Positions 36,989-46,358 of a DNA stretch of 64,000 bases are shown one piece after another; within the stretch, counting starts at the first letter, position 1; each line of letters opens with the position of its first letter. The stretch covers positions 1 through 64,000 of the forward strand of contig CAVQON010000014.1 of the NCBI GenBank assembly GCA_963714455.1, read 5' to 3'. The notes under the pieces were generated by a model. It made no database searches, was not told where the DNA came from, and saw only the letters and a program-made list of their open reading frames with translations. Source of the stretch: CAVQGZ01 sp963714455 (GTDB lineage Bacteria > Actinomycetota > Actinomycetes > Jiangellales > Jiangellaceae). Position numbers and translations under genes: made by a program.

Positions 36989-39883
36989 GTGAACCTCACC
37001 CGAGGGCTCTACTTTCTGGCGCGCTGGTGCGTGGCACACGGCTGGGTCGTCATCGTCGCCTGGCTGCTCTTCGTCGGGGGCGTCAACCTCGCCGACCGTG
37101 AGCTTCCGCCGCCGGCCCAGCGGGCCTTCGTGCTCGAGGGGACCGACAGCGCGCAGTCGCAGACCCTGCTGAACCGCGCGTTCCCCGGCTCTGCGGCCCA
37201 GCCGGCACCGCTCGTCGTCACCAAGAGCGGTGACCTCACCGACGCCGAGTTCGTGGTCCTGCTCGACGACATCGCGGCGGCGGTGGCTCAGGTTCCCGAC
37301 GTCAACGAGGTCACGACCCCGGCCGACGACCCGGCGTTGCGTTCTGACGACGGGACGACCGCACTCGTGATGGTGACTGTCGACGAGCGGCTGGCCGGGG
37401 CCACGGCGACCGCGGAGGGCATCCAGCAGACCGCTGAGGACGTCGCCGGTGACGAGGCCGAGGTGGCCCTGGGCGGCTTTCTGGGCAACGTCATCTCCCA
37501 GGTCGACACGCTGCGCAGCGAGGCGCTCGGCCTGGCCATCGCCGTGGTCGTCCTGTTCGTCACGCTGCGGCGCGGCTGGCCGGTCGTCATCCCGTTCGTG
37601 ACGGCCATCGCCGCGGTGGGGTCCGGGCTGGCGTTGGTCGGCTTGCTCGAACGCATCACGTTCATCCCTAGCGAGGCGACGATCCTGGGGACGATGCTGG
37701 GGCTCGGCGTGGGCATCGACTACGCGCTCTTTCTCGTCACCAAGCACCGCGTGCTGCTCCAGCGCGGGTTCGACGTGCCCGAGTCCGCCAGCCGCACCGC
37801 CGGGACGGCCGGGGCCGGCATGGTCTTCGCGGGCGGCACGCTGATCGCCGCGGTGACGGGACTCGCGCTCACCGGCATCTCGTTCCTGGCCTGGCTGGGA
37901 CTTGCGGCGGCCGTCATTGTCGCGATCGCCGTGGTGGCCGCCCTCACGCTCGTGCCCGCGCTGTTCGGCATCATGGGCGAGCGGGTGCTCCCGCGCACGC
38001 GGCGCGTCGAGCAGTTCAGCGACACCGACCTCGACACAGGCGCGTGGGCCCGCATCGCGAACGCCGTGACGCGGCGCCCGTGGCGATCGGCGATCGGTGC
38101 CTCAGCGGTGCTCCTCGTGCTGGCCACCCCCATGCTCTTCATGCAGTTCGGCCAGAACGACGGAACATCGCTGCCGAGCGACAGCCCGGGCTACCGCTCG
38201 ACGGTGGCGATCGACGAGGGGTTCGGGCCGGGTCGCAACGGCGCCCTGGTCGTCGCCGCGCAGCTCTTCACCCCGGTGACGTTTCCCGCTGTCGACAGCG
38301 AGACCCGACCCGACGACGACTCCGAGCAGACCTCGGCGCTCGACCCGCGAGCCGACGACTCGCGGCTCTCGGGCGTCACCCAGGCCCTCGCGCGCGACCC
38401 GGGCGTGGAGGAGGTGACCGGACCTGTCATCAGCACGGACGGCGGCGTGGCGGTCTGGCAGGTAGTGCCCACGACCGGCCCCGCCGACCCCGCCACCGAA
38501 GAGCTGGTGCAACGACTCCGTGGCGACGTGCTGCCGAGCGCGACCGAGGGCCAGGCGATGGAGGCGTCGGTCGGCGGCATCACCGCCGCGCGGGCCGACC
38601 TGTCGGCGACCGTCGCCGAACGCCTGGTGCCGTTCGTCATCGGCGTGGTCACGCTCTCGTTCCTGCTCATCATGGTCGCCTACCGATCGCTCGTGATCCC
38701 CCTCAAGGCCGCCGCGATGAACCTGCTCTCCATCGCCGCGGCGTACGGGATCGTCGTCATGATCTTCCAGTGGGGCTGGGGCGCGACCCTCATCGGGCTG
38801 GACGGGCCGGTACCCATCGAGTCGTTCGTCCCCATGATGATGTTCGCGGTGCTGTTCGGGCTGTCGATGGACTACGAGGTCTTCTTGCTCACCTCGTTCC
38901 GCGAGCACTGGGAGCGATCGGGCGACGTCGCGGTCGCGGTGCGCCGGGCGCTGGCCGACACCGGCCAGGTGATCACGTCGGCCGCGCTGATCATGGTGGG
39001 CGTCTTCGGGTCGTTCATCTTCGCCGACCAGACCATCGCCAAGATGTTCGGCGTGGGGCTGGCTGCGGCTGTCGCCATCGATGCCTCGCTCGTGCGCTGC
39101 GTGCTCGTGCCGTCGATCATGGTGCTCGCGGCCAAGCGCACGTTCTGGTTGCCGAGATGGCTCGACCGACTGCTTCCCCAGGTCAACGTCGAAGGCGACC
39201 CAGCGACTCTCGCGTCGATCCACCAGCCGCCGCGGGTGCCCGACCGCGACCCGGCCCGGGCGTCGGTCGGTGCGGTGGGCGTCGTGGTCGGCGTGCTCGT
39301 CGCGTGGTTCGTTGCGACGCGGCTTCTGCCGGCTGGGCCTGCGGGCACCGCGACCGACATCGCAGTGGCTGTCGCGGCTGTCGCCGGCGCGGTGGCTGCA
39401 TGGATGCCCTGGGGTCTCCCGGGTGCCGGACGCAGCCTCGGCGTGCGGGTGGTCGTGCTGCTGGTCGGGGTCGCCACGACCGGGCTCGTCTTCGCGGTCG
39501 CTCGCTCGCTGGTGCCGCCGGCCGACCTCTCGGTGCCGCCCCTCGTCGGTCTGGCGTTGCTCAGCACCGTGGGGCTGAGTCTGCTGCCCGGGCTGCGGCG
39601 CTACGCCCTGGCGATGGTGGCGGGCGGTTTCGCCGTGGCTGTCGGCCTCGGTGTCGCCCCCCTCGGGGCCGACCCGGTCGCCGCCATGTCTGTCGCGGCT
39701 GTGTCAGCGGTGATCGCGATGCTGGTCGCTGTCGTCGTTGACGCCGTCGCGCGACCGCGACCTCACCAAGCACCTGGCACGGTCGACCGCGTGCCCGTCG
39801 ACCGAGCACCTGTCACGCCTGAGCCTGCTGGGCGTGCCCCGGTCGAGCCGGAGCCCGTCGTGGATGCGTCGGTGGGCCGATGA
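36989..39883 (+). CDS. MMPL/RND-family membrane transporter
   Basis: 964 residues with the RND duplication: helix 1 (about 10-30), an extracytoplasmic domain, helices 2-6, then the same again, plus an extra C-terminal membrane domain of about five helices (about 740-890) and a Pro/Val-rich tail. MMPL markers are GLGVGIDYALFLVTKHR in the first half and FGLSMDYEVFLLTSFREHWE in the second, with Asp-Tyr pairs for proton relay. GTG 36989 follows GAAGGGA; ATG 36953 is possible. The stop overlaps the next gene (ATGA). Members export lipids, glycolipids or siderophores; cargo unknown. Confidence 0.93.
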   Translation: MNLTRGLYFLARWCVAHGWVVIVAWLLFVGGVNLADRELPPPAQRAFVLEGTDSAQSQTLLNRAFPGSAAQPAPLVVTKSGDLTDAEFVVLLDDIAAAVAQVPDVNEVTTPADDPALRSDDGTTALVMVTVDERLAGATATAEGIQQTAEDVAGDEAEVALGGFLGNVISQVDTLRSEALGLAIAVVVLFVTLRRGWPVVIPFVTAIAAVGSGLALVGLLERITFIPSEATILGTMLGLGVGIDYALFLVTKHRVLLQRGFDVPESASRTAGTAGAGMVFAGGTLIAAVTGLALTGISFLAWLGLAAAVIVAIAVVAALTLVPALFGIMGERVLPRTRRVEQFSDTDLDTGAWARIANAVTRRPWRSAIGASAVLLVLATPMLFMQFGQNDGTSLPSDSPGYRSTVAIDEGFGPGRNGALVVAAQLFTPVTFPAVDSETRPDDDSEQTSALDPRADDSRLSGVTQALARDPGVEEVTGPVISTDGGVAVWQVVPTTGPADPATEELVQRLRGDVLPSATEGQAMEASVGGITAARADLSATVAERLVPFVIGVVTLSFLLIMVAYRSLVIPLKAAAMNLLSIAAAYGIVVMIFQWGWGATLIGLDGPVPIESFVPMMMFAVLFGLSMDYEVFLLTSFREHWERSGDVAVAVRRALADTGQVITSAALIMVGVFGSFIFADQTIAKMFGVGLAAAVAIDASLVRCVLVPSIMVLAAKRTFWLPRWLDRLLPQVNVEGDPATLASIHQPPRVPDRDPARASVGAVGVVVGVLVAWFVATRLLPAGPAGTATDIAVAVAAVAGAVAAWMPWGLPGAGRSLGVRVVVLLVGVATTGLVFAVARSLVPPADLSVPPLVGLALLSTVGLSLLPGLRRYALAMVAGGFAVAVGLGVAPLGADPVAAMSVAAVSAVIAMLVAVVVDAVARPRPHQAPGTVDRVPVDRAPVTPEPAGRAPVEPEPVVDASVGR

Positions 39884-42276
39884 GCAGCGCCCTGACCCGT
39901 GGCCGAGTGCTCCCGGTGCTCGGGGTCGTGCTCGCGCTTGCGCTGGTTCTACTGGGGGTCCGCCTGACCGTCCCGCCCAGCACATCGGTGGGGGCCCCGA
40001 ACGACGGCCCCGCGCTGGAGAACACCGAGCTCGTGCTCGCCGACCTCGAGCCGTCCGGCCTTCCGACGACAGCCCAGCTGGTCAGCACCGTCACGGCACG
40101 CACAGGCGAGCGCCGCGTGGTCGAAGACCCTGCCAGCACCGTCAACGTCGGCTACCTCGACCGGCGCGGCACGCCTGACGTCGGCAGCGGGGTCGTGCTC
40201 GTCGAGGTCGGTGGGCCGGACACCACGACGGCGGTCACCGAGGCCACCTTCGACAAGCCTTTGCCCGTCGCCCTGCACGCGGAGTACACGCTCGATGGTC
40301 GCGTCGTGGCGCCGCACGACGTCCTCGGTGCCACGGGTGCGCTCACGGTCCGCTACACCGTCACCAACATCACCGCCGAGCAGACCACCGTCCGCTACGA
40401 CGACGCCGACGGGGTGACCCGCAGCAGGCAGGTGCCCGTCTTCGTTCCGTTCGCCGGCACGCTGGACGTGCTTGTTCCCTCCGGCCTCGAGCTCGTCGAT
40501 GCCGGGACCGCAGCCGTCACCACCGATGCGAGCGGACGGGTTCTGCTGCGGTCGTCGCTGCTGCTGGCGCCGCCGCTGGGGGCGTTCCAGCAGGACGTCG
40601 TCGTCGAGCTGCGCGCGGTCGACGGCGCGACCCCGCAGGCCGTCCTCGAGGTCGTCCCGGCGACGAGCGTGACCGACGCCGCTACCGGGTTCAGCGCCGA
40701 CGCGCTGGCCGGGGCCGTGGAGGGAAACACTGAGCTCGCGGCCGGGCTGGGCGAGCTGGGTGAGCAGACCGGGCTGCTGGCCGAGGGCGCTGCCGCCGTC
40801 GCCGACGGGAGCGACACCCTGGCCGAGGGTGCAGCCGCGTTGGCCGAGCAGGTGAGCGGAACACTGCTCACCGGAAGCCAGGCGCTGGCGCAGGGCGCGG
40901 GCGCAGTCGCGTCCGGAGTCGACGAGGTTGAAGCTGGGCTCGGCGCGGCCGGTGCGGGCGCGGGCGATGTGGCATCGGGCCTGAGCGCGCTCACCCGCGG
41001 GCTGGCCGAGCTCTCCGCCGGCCTCGACCTGCTGGCCGGGCCGGACGGTCTGCCACGCGCCGCCGACTCCGCGGCGGCGCTCTCCGAGGGGGCGAGCCTG
41101 ATCGCCGACGGAGTCGGTTCGGCTGACGACCCGCCCTGGCCGCCCCGCGACCTGCTGCCCGAGCCGCCCGACTGGCCCGACCTGGGCTCGCTGCCGCCTG
41201 ACCTCACGCTCGACGAGCTTGCCGAGATCATCCGTGGCTCGCTTCCCGACCTCACGACCCTTCCTGACGCCGTTCCGCCGCCGACCCTCGTGCAGTCCGT
41301 CCGGCTGCTGGAGCGGGCCACCTCGGTGCTGGTCGAGGTGTCGGGGGCGCTCGTCGCCAGCGTCAAGCAGCAGCAAGAAGCACTCCTGCAGGCACAGGCA
41401 GCGTCGACGGCGGCCGCGACGCAGTCCGAGTTGTTGGCGAGGGAGGTCTGCGGACCGACGGCGACCCTGACGGCTGAGCAGTGCGCCGCGCTTGCAGACG
41501 TGAGCGTGCAGTCTCGTGCTGCGTCCGCGGCGGTCACGACGGCCACCAAGTCCGCTGCCGCCCAGGCTGTGCTGGCGGGCGGTCTCGGTCTCGGTGTCAC
41601 CGGGCTCGGTGCGGCTCTGGCCCTGCTCGAGCAGTCCGTCCTCGACCTGTCCGTCGCGTTGAGCAGCGGCGACCGTTCGGCTCCTGGGCTGGTGGAGGGT
41701 CTCGCGCTGCTCCAGCACGGGCTCGACACGTCGGCCGCCGCGGCACAGGGGCTGGCCACCGGAGCAGAGGCAGCAACCGATGGTGCCGCCGGCCTCGCCG
41801 GTGGAGCCGACGCACTGGCCGGCGGGCTCGACGACGCCGCGGCCGGCGCCGCGGCGCTGGCCGATGGCGCCGGCCAGCTCGCGGACGGGACGTCCGCCAA
41901 CGTCGACGGGGTCACCGCGCTCGCCGAAGGAACGTCCGCGCTCGCCGACGGCGCGTCGCAGGCGGCCACGGGAACGGGCGAGGTGGCGGCGGGGGTCGAG
42001 GCGCTGCAGTCCGAGGGCATCGACGAGGTGGCGGCCGCGGTCGCGGCGGCGGTCGACGAGCCCGCCCTGGCGTCGGCCTGGCTGGCCGCCACCGACGCCC
42101 GAGCCGCGGACGCGCTGCCGTACGGACCCCCCGAGGGTGCCGTCGGGCACGCCGCCTACCGGCTCACCATGGCGAGCACGGAGCCCGGCGGGACGCCGCC
42201 CTGGCAGTGGTGGCTGCTGGGGGTCGGTGGGGTCGTCGTTGTCGGGCTGGGCGTGCAGCGCCGCCTGACCGGCTGA
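39880..42276 (+). CDS. xxxLxxG-repeat (YhgE-like) protein, intact paralogue
   Basis: 798 residues: an N-terminal membrane helix (about 9-27), a beta-rich domain (about 45-265), long Ala/Gly/Leu heptad stretches of LAEGAAAxAxG type (about 280-400 and 620-720) separated by a Pro-rich insert (about 420-470) and a helical segment with two Cys (CGPTATLTAEQC), and a C-terminal helix (WWLLGVGGVVVVGLGV). The helix-extracytoplasmic rod-helix plan and xxxLxxG heptads are those of YhgE/Pip and EsaA proteins. Coupled to the MMPL gene by a four-base overlap, so probably a periplasm-side partner. Confidence 0.8.
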   Translation: MSSALTRGRVLPVLGVVLALALVLLGVRLTVPPSTSVGAPNDGPALENTELVLADLEPSGLPTTAQLVSTVTARTGERRVVEDPASTVNVGYLDRRGTPDVGSGVVLVEVGGPDTTTAVTEATFDKPLPVALHAEYTLDGRVVAPHDVLGATGALTVRYTVTNITAEQTTVRYDDADGVTRSRQVPVFVPFAGTLDVLVPSGLELVDAGTAAVTTDASGRVLLRSSLLLAPPLGAFQQDVVVELRAVDGATPQAVLEVVPATSVTDAATGFSADALAGAVEGNTELAAGLGELGEQTGLLAEGAAAVADGSDTLAEGAAALAEQVSGTLLTGSQALAQGAGAVASGVDEVEAGLGAAGAGAGDVASGLSALTRGLAELSAGLDLLAGPDGLPRAADSAAALSEGASLIADGVGSADDPPWPPRDLLPEPPDWPDLGSLPPDLTLDELAEIIRGSLPDLTTLPDAVPPPTLVQSVRLLERATSVLVEVSGALVASVKQQQEALLQAQAASTAAATQSELLAREVCGPTATLTAEQCAALADVSVQSRAASAAVTTATKSAAAQAVLAGGLGLGVTGLGAALALLEQSVLDLSVALSSGDRSAPGLVEGLALLQHGLDTSAAAAQGLATGAEAATDGAAGLAGGADALAGGLDDAAAGAAALADGAGQLADGTSANVDGVTALAEGTSALADGASQAATGTGEVAAGVEALQSEGIDEVAAAVAAAVDEPALASAWLAATDARAADALPYGPPEGAVGHAAYRLTMASTEPGGTPPWQWWLLGVGGVVVVGLGVQRRLTG

Positions 42277-42280
42277 GGGC

Positions 42281-43375
42281 TCAGGGACTGGACCGGCTTG
42301 CCGCTCGCCGTCGGAACTCGTTGAGGCTGAGCAGCGCCAGCGTCAGCAGCGTCAGCGGGGCGATGAACGTCCACATCACGGCGCTGTAGCGGGGAAGGGC
42401 CTCGTGGTCGGCGGAGTCGAGCAGCAGGTACAGCGTGTAGGCGAGGTAGTAGCCGAGAAAGAGGCCCCCCTCCCAGCGTGCGACGGCGGCGCCGGTGTAG
42501 ACGATCGGCAGCAGCGCGACCGCGACGACGAGCATGAAGGGGATGTCGAACGCGACCGCCGCGTCGGCCACCGGCACGCCGTCCGGGGAGACGACCGCGG
42601 TCAGGCCCAGCACCGAGCCGATGTTGAAGATGTTGCTGCCGACGACGTTGCCCACCGCCAGGTCACGCTCTCCGCGTCGCACGGCGATGACCGAGGTCGC
42701 CAGCTCGGGCAACGACGTCCCGATGGCCACCACGGTCAGGCCGATCACGAGGTCGCTCACGCCGAAGGCACCCGCGATCGCGGTGGCCGAGTTGACCAGC
42801 CAGCCGGCGCCGACCACGAGCATCCCGACGCCGACCGCGACGAGCAGGGCGTCCAGCCAGACCGGACGGGTCGAGTCGTCCTCGCCACCGGCCTGGGCCT
42901 CGTCGGCCGGAGCACCACGGTGCGACCGCCGCGACGACATGATCGCGCGCACGACGTAGACGAGCAGCGCCCCGAGCAGCAACGCCCCGTCCAGCGTCGA
43001 GATCGTCCCGTCCAGCGACATGAGGTAGAAGGCGATCGAGAGCGCGATCATCACGGGCACGTCGAGCTTGACCACGCGGGATCGCACCACCAGCGGTGTC
43101 ACCAACGCCGAGACACCGAGCACGAGCAGGATGTTCGCGATGTTGCTGCCCACGACGTTGCCGACCGCCAGCCCGGGCGCGCCGGAGACGGCGGCGTCCA
43201 CGGAGACTGCCAGCTCCGGCGCGGACGTGGCGAACGAGACGACGGTGAGGCCGACGATCAGCGGCGACAGCCCCACGGCCCGGGCGAGCCCGGACGCCCC
43301 GCGCACGAGCAGCTCGCCACCCCCGACGAGCAGGACGAATCCGCCGAGCAGCAGCAGCGCGTCGGTGACCGTCAC
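42281..43375 (-). CDS. CaCA-family Na+(or H+)/Ca2+ antiporter
   Basis: 364 residues with ten to eleven helices and the two alpha repeats of the CaCA superfamily: GLTVVSFATSAPELAVSVDAA with GNVVGSNIANI, and GLTVVAIGTSLPELATSVIA with GNVVGSNIFNIGS. A charged cytoplasmic loop (RRSHRGAPADEAQAGGEDDS) separates the halves. A YrbG-like exchanger moving Ca2+ out of the cell. GTG 43375 is eight bases from a -10 box; the longer upstream frame lacks membrane character. Converges on the YhgE-like gene with four bases between stops. Confidence 0.92.
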   Translation of the reverse strand: MTVTDALLLLGGFVLLVGGGELLVRGASGLARAVGLSPLIVGLTVVSFATSAPELAVSVDAAVSGAPGLAVGNVVGSNIANILLVLGVSALVTPLVVRSRVVKLDVPVMIALSIAFYLMSLDGTISTLDGALLLGALLVYVVRAIMSSRRSHRGAPADEAQAGGEDDSTRPVWLDALLVAVGVGMLVVGAGWLVNSATAIAGAFGVSDLVIGLTVVAIGTSLPELATSVIAVRRGERDLAVGNVVGSNIFNIGSVLGLTAVVSPDGVPVADAAVAFDIPFMLVVAVALLPIVYTGAAVARWEGGLFLGYYLAYTLYLLLDSADHEALPRYSAVMWTFIAPLTLLTLALLSLNEFRRRAASRSSP

Positions 43376-43383
43376 ACCCGAGA

Positions 43384-43389
43384 ACGCTA
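43384..43389 (-). promoter_or_regulatory. -10 box, leaderless promoter of the CaCA antiporter
   Basis: TAGCGT on the minus strand, eight bases before GTG 43375, with no ribosome binding site. Confidence 0.5.
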
Positions 43390-43438
43390 GTGCCGCGCGA
43401 CGGCAGCGACATGCGGGCGGCATCCTGCGTCGTTGGGT

Positions 43439-43518
43439 GATGGGAGCGGGACACTCCGGCATGGCGTGGTGATGAGAGCGGGATGCTGAAGCCCCTGGCC
43501 GCCACGATCCCGCTCCCA
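43439..43518. repeat. three copies of a GGGAGCGGGA motif, two direct and one inverted
   Basis: ATGGGAGCGGGA at 43440-43451, ATGAGAGCGGGAT at 43472-43484, and the inverted copy ATCCCGCTCCCA at 43507-43518. The second and third can form a 9-bp stem. They lie between the divergent CaCA and rpsA promoters, in the 386-base gap 43376-43761, which otherwise holds the rpsA promoter and leader and no gene that I can support. Confidence 0.65.
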
Positions 43519-43558
43519 CGCTGCGAGGACTTGCCCGTCGATGCGAGACGCGGCTCGA

Positions 43559-43588
43559 TTGACCCTGCTACCTGCGCTCGCGTACCCT
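43559..43588 (+). promoter_or_regulatory. promoter of rpsA
   Basis: TTGACC (43559-43564) and TACCCT (43583-43588), 18 bases apart, close to the vegetative consensus. It leaves an untranslated leader of about 165 bases before ATG 43762. A long leader is in keeping with autoregulation of ribosomal protein S1, but I cannot point to a specific fold. Confidence 0.6.
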
Positions 43589-43761
43589 CATGGGCGCGTG
43601 TGGGCTTGCGCTGGTCTCAGACGGAGCAGGCTCGCGCTCGTTCTTGTCGCAATCCCGGTCGCCGGCAGCTCTGTCGGCCCAACCCGGGTCCTCGGCACAA
43701 ACGACACCTGGCTCATGCGCGCATCGACAACGAGTCCCCAGTCCCCGGAGCCCTACACCAC

Positions 43762-45231
43762 ATGACGAGCAGCATCGAGGCGACCAAGCCCACGACCCCG
43801 CAGGTAGCAATCAACGACATCGGGTCGGATGAGGACTTCCTCGCCGCGGTCGACCTGACCATCAAGTACTTCAACGACGGGGACATCGTCGACGGTGACG
43901 TCGTCAAGGTCGACCGGGACGAGGTTCTGCTCGACATCGGCTACAAGACCGAGGGCGTCATTCCCTCGCGCGAGCTGTCGATCAAGCACGACGTCAACCC
44001 CGGCGACGTGGTCGCTGTCGGTGACCACATCGAGGCCCTGGTTCTCCAGAAGGAGGACAAGGACGGCCGCCTGCTGCTCAGCAAGAAGCGCGCGCAGTAC
44101 GAGCGCGCCTGGGGCGACGTCGAGCGCATCAAAGAAGAGGACGGCGTCGTCACCGGTACCGTCATCGAGGTCGTCAAGGGCGGTCTCATCCTCGACATCG
44201 GCCTGCGCGGCTTCCTCCCGGCATCGCTGGTGGAGATGCGCCGCGTCCGCGACCTGCAGCCCTACGTGGGCAAGGAGCTCGAGGCGAAGATCATCGAGCT
44301 CGACAAGAACCGCAACAACGTCGTGCTGTCGCGTCGCGCCTGGCTGGAGCAGACCCAGTCGGAGGTGCGCACCAACTTCATGTCGCAGCTCGACAAGGGA
44401 CAGATCCGCAAGGGCATCGTCTCGTCCATCGTCAACTTCGGCGCGTTCGTCGACCTCGGCGGCGTGGACGGCCTCGTGCACGTCTCCGAGCTGTCGTGGA
44501 AGCACATCGACCACCCGTCCGAGGTCGTCACCGTCGGCGACGAGGTCACCGTGGAGGTGCTCGACGTCGACCGCGACCGTGAGCGCGTCTCGCTGTCGCT
44601 GAAGTCGACCATGGAAGACCCGTGGCAGCTCTTCGCCCGCACCCACCAGATCGGGCAGATCGTGCCGGGCAAGGTCACCAAGCTGGTGCCCTTCGGCTCG
44701 TTCGTCCGGGTGGCCGACGGCATCGAGGGCCTGGTGCACATCTCCGAGCTCGCGGAGCGTCACGTGGAGATCCCCGAGCAGGTGGTGCAGGTCGGCGGCG
44801 ACGTGATGGTCAAGGTCATCGACATCGACCTCGAGCGTCGGCGCATCTCCCTCTCGCTCAAGCAGGCCAACGAGGGTGGCGTGGCCGAGGTGGTCGAGGA
44901 GTTCGACCCGACCGTCTACGGCATGGCCGCCTCGTACGACGAGGCCGGCAACTACCTCTACCCCGAGGGCTTCGACTCCGAGACCAACGAGTGGCTCCCC
45001 GGCTACGAGAAGCAGCAGGCCGAGTGGGAGGAGCAGTACGCCCTCGCCCACGCGCGCTGGGAGGCGCACCGCAAGCAGGTCGACGAGGCCAAGCAGGCCG
45101 ACGTCGAGGCTGCGGCGGAGTCGTCGTACTCCTCCGGTGGTCCGGCGCCGGCAGCCGACGAGGACACCTCGGGCACCCTGGCCTCGGACGAGGCGCTTCA
45201 GGCGCTGCGGGAGAAGCTCACGGGCGGCTGA
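43762..45231 (+). CDS. rpsA: 30S ribosomal protein S1
   Basis: 489 residues with four S1 RNA-binding repeats (about 37-105, 122-188, 209-277, 294-363), visible as GTVIEVVKGGLILDIGLRGFLPAS-type, then KGIVSSIVNFGAFVDLGG and PGKVTKLVPFGSFVRVADG. Actinobacterial S1 has four repeats rather than the six of E. coli. The C-terminus is an acidic helical tail (EKQQAEWEEQYALAHARWEA) and a low-complexity end. Binds mRNA on the small subunit. ATG 43762 has only a distant GGAG. Start is set by homology (VAINDIGSDEDFLAAVD). Confidence 0.97.
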   Translation: MTSSIEATKPTTPQVAINDIGSDEDFLAAVDLTIKYFNDGDIVDGDVVKVDRDEVLLDIGYKTEGVIPSRELSIKHDVNPGDVVAVGDHIEALVLQKEDKDGRLLLSKKRAQYERAWGDVERIKEEDGVVTGTVIEVVKGGLILDIGLRGFLPASLVEMRRVRDLQPYVGKELEAKIIELDKNRNNVVLSRRAWLEQTQSEVRTNFMSQLDKGQIRKGIVSSIVNFGAFVDLGGVDGLVHVSELSWKHIDHPSEVVTVGDEVTVEVLDVDRDRERVSLSLKSTMEDPWQLFARTHQIGQIVPGKVTKLVPFGSFVRVADGIEGLVHISELAERHVEIPEQVVQVGGDVMVKVIDIDLERRRISLSLKQANEGGVAEVVEEFDPTVYGMAASYDEAGNYLYPEGFDSETNEWLPGYEKQQAEWEEQYALAHARWEAHRKQVDEAKQADVEAAAESSYSSGGPAPAADEDTSGTLASDEALQALREKLTGG

Positions 45232-45233
45232 GC

Positions 45234-45917
45234 ATGGCATCCCCCCGCGTGACGCGAGGGGTGCTGGCCGCCACAGCAGGGCTCGCCCTGCTGTCGGTGG
45301 CCGGTCAGTACCCCCTGAGCCTGGACGAGGGCACCCGCGGCTTCGCGTTCGAGACGATCGAGTACGTCAGCTACTTCACGATCGTCAGCAACCTCGTGCT
45401 CGCCGCGGGCACTGCGCTCCTGGCGACGGACCCTCGTCGCAACGAGACGTGGGTGGTAGCGCTCAGGCTCGCGGGCCTGGTGATGATCACCGTCACCGGC
45501 ATCGTCTACCACCTGCTGCTGGCCGGCGACAACGACCCCACCGGCATCGGCGTCGCCACCGATCTCGGCCTGCACACCGTCGTGCCGGTACTCGCGGTGG
45601 TGGGCTGGCTGGTGGTCGGTCCGCACCGGCTGTTTGGTTGGTCGATCCTGCTCCGAGCGATCACGCTGCCCATCGCCTGGCTGGCCTACGCGCTGGTGCG
45701 GGGTTTCGTGGTGGGGGAGGCGCTGTACCCGTTCATGGACGTCGCGACGCTCGGGGTCACCCAGGTGGCGTCCACCGTCGTCGCGATCACGCTGTTCGCG
45801 TTGGGGCTCGGGGCCGTGTTCATCGCCGGTGACCGGTGGCTGCCGGCACCGGCGTGGGCTAGCTCGACGTCCGCGGCAGAAGCAGCACGACCAGCGGGAG
45901 CGTCCCGAGCACCATGA
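45234..45917 (+). CDS. Pr6Pr family membrane protein
   Basis: 227 residues, six helices. The family pattern is clear: a first helix, then SYFTIVSNLVLAAGT, then YHLLLAG...DLGLHTVVPVLAVVGWLVVGP and a Trp/Tyr-rich fourth helix (PIAWLAYALVRG). Function of the family is unknown. It starts two bases after the rpsA stop and may be cotranscribed with it. The last 59 bases overlap the convergent AbrB-type gene, where the C-terminus becomes a low-complexity Ala/Ser tail. Confidence 0.85.
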   Translation: MASPRVTRGVLAATAGLALLSVAGQYPLSLDEGTRGFAFETIEYVSYFTIVSNLVLAAGTALLATDPRRNETWVVALRLAGLVMITVTGIVYHLLLAGDNDPTGIGVATDLGLHTVVPVLAVVGWLVVGPHRLFGWSILLRAITLPIAWLAYALVRGFVVGEALYPFMDVATLGVTQVASTVVAITLFALGLGAVFIAGDRWLPAPAWASSTSAAEAARPAGASRAP

Positions 45918-46356
45918 GCAGCCGAACGAGGTGGAACAGCGCCACCTCGGCCGGCGCCACACCCCGGTCGACTGCCACGCCGATCACCGCGGACAACGCC
46001 CCCGGTGAGGTAGCCAGCACGTCCTCGGCCGGTCCGGCGCCGAACCACCGCAAGGCCAGTGCGATGGCCACACCCGCGAGGATGATGCCGGCGCCGGCGA
46101 GAACTGCCGGAACCAGCATCGCCTTCAGGTCGAGCAGGGCGGCGCGCGTGATTCCGGCCCCGATCACGGCTCCGAGCACGATCAGGGCGGCGTCCTGCGC
46201 CAGGGGCGGCACGTCGACGGCGTCGTCGCCGCGCAGCAGCGTGTAGCCGGCGGCGCCGACCATCGCGCCGATGGCGAGCCCGCCCTGAAGTCCGGTGAGG
46301 CGCAGCAGCACGCCCCCGGCCGTCGCGGCTGCCAGCACTCCGAGGAAGGCGATCAT
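45859..46356 (-). CDS. AbrB-type membrane protein (half-length)
   Basis: 165 residues, about five hydrophobic segments. The end (TSPGALSAVIGVAVDRGVAPAEVALFHLVRLLMVL) matches the AbrB membrane-protein repeat formerly called ammonia monooxygenase. Usual proteins have two such repeats in about 350 residues; this has one. ATG 46356 follows AAGGAG at eight bases and is preferred over GTG 46362. The upstream acyl-CoA synthetase stop lies three bases before it, so the two are likely coupled. Function unknown. Confidence 0.8.
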   Translation of the reverse strand: MIAFLGVLAAATAGGVLLRLTGLQGGLAIGAMVGAAGYTLLRGDDAVDVPPLAQDAALIVLGAVIGAGITRAALLDLKAMLVPAVLAGAGIILAGVAIALALRWFGAGPAEDVLATSPGALSAVIGVAVDRGVAPAEVALFHLVRLLMVLGTLPLVVLLLPRTSS

Positions 46357-46358
46357 GC

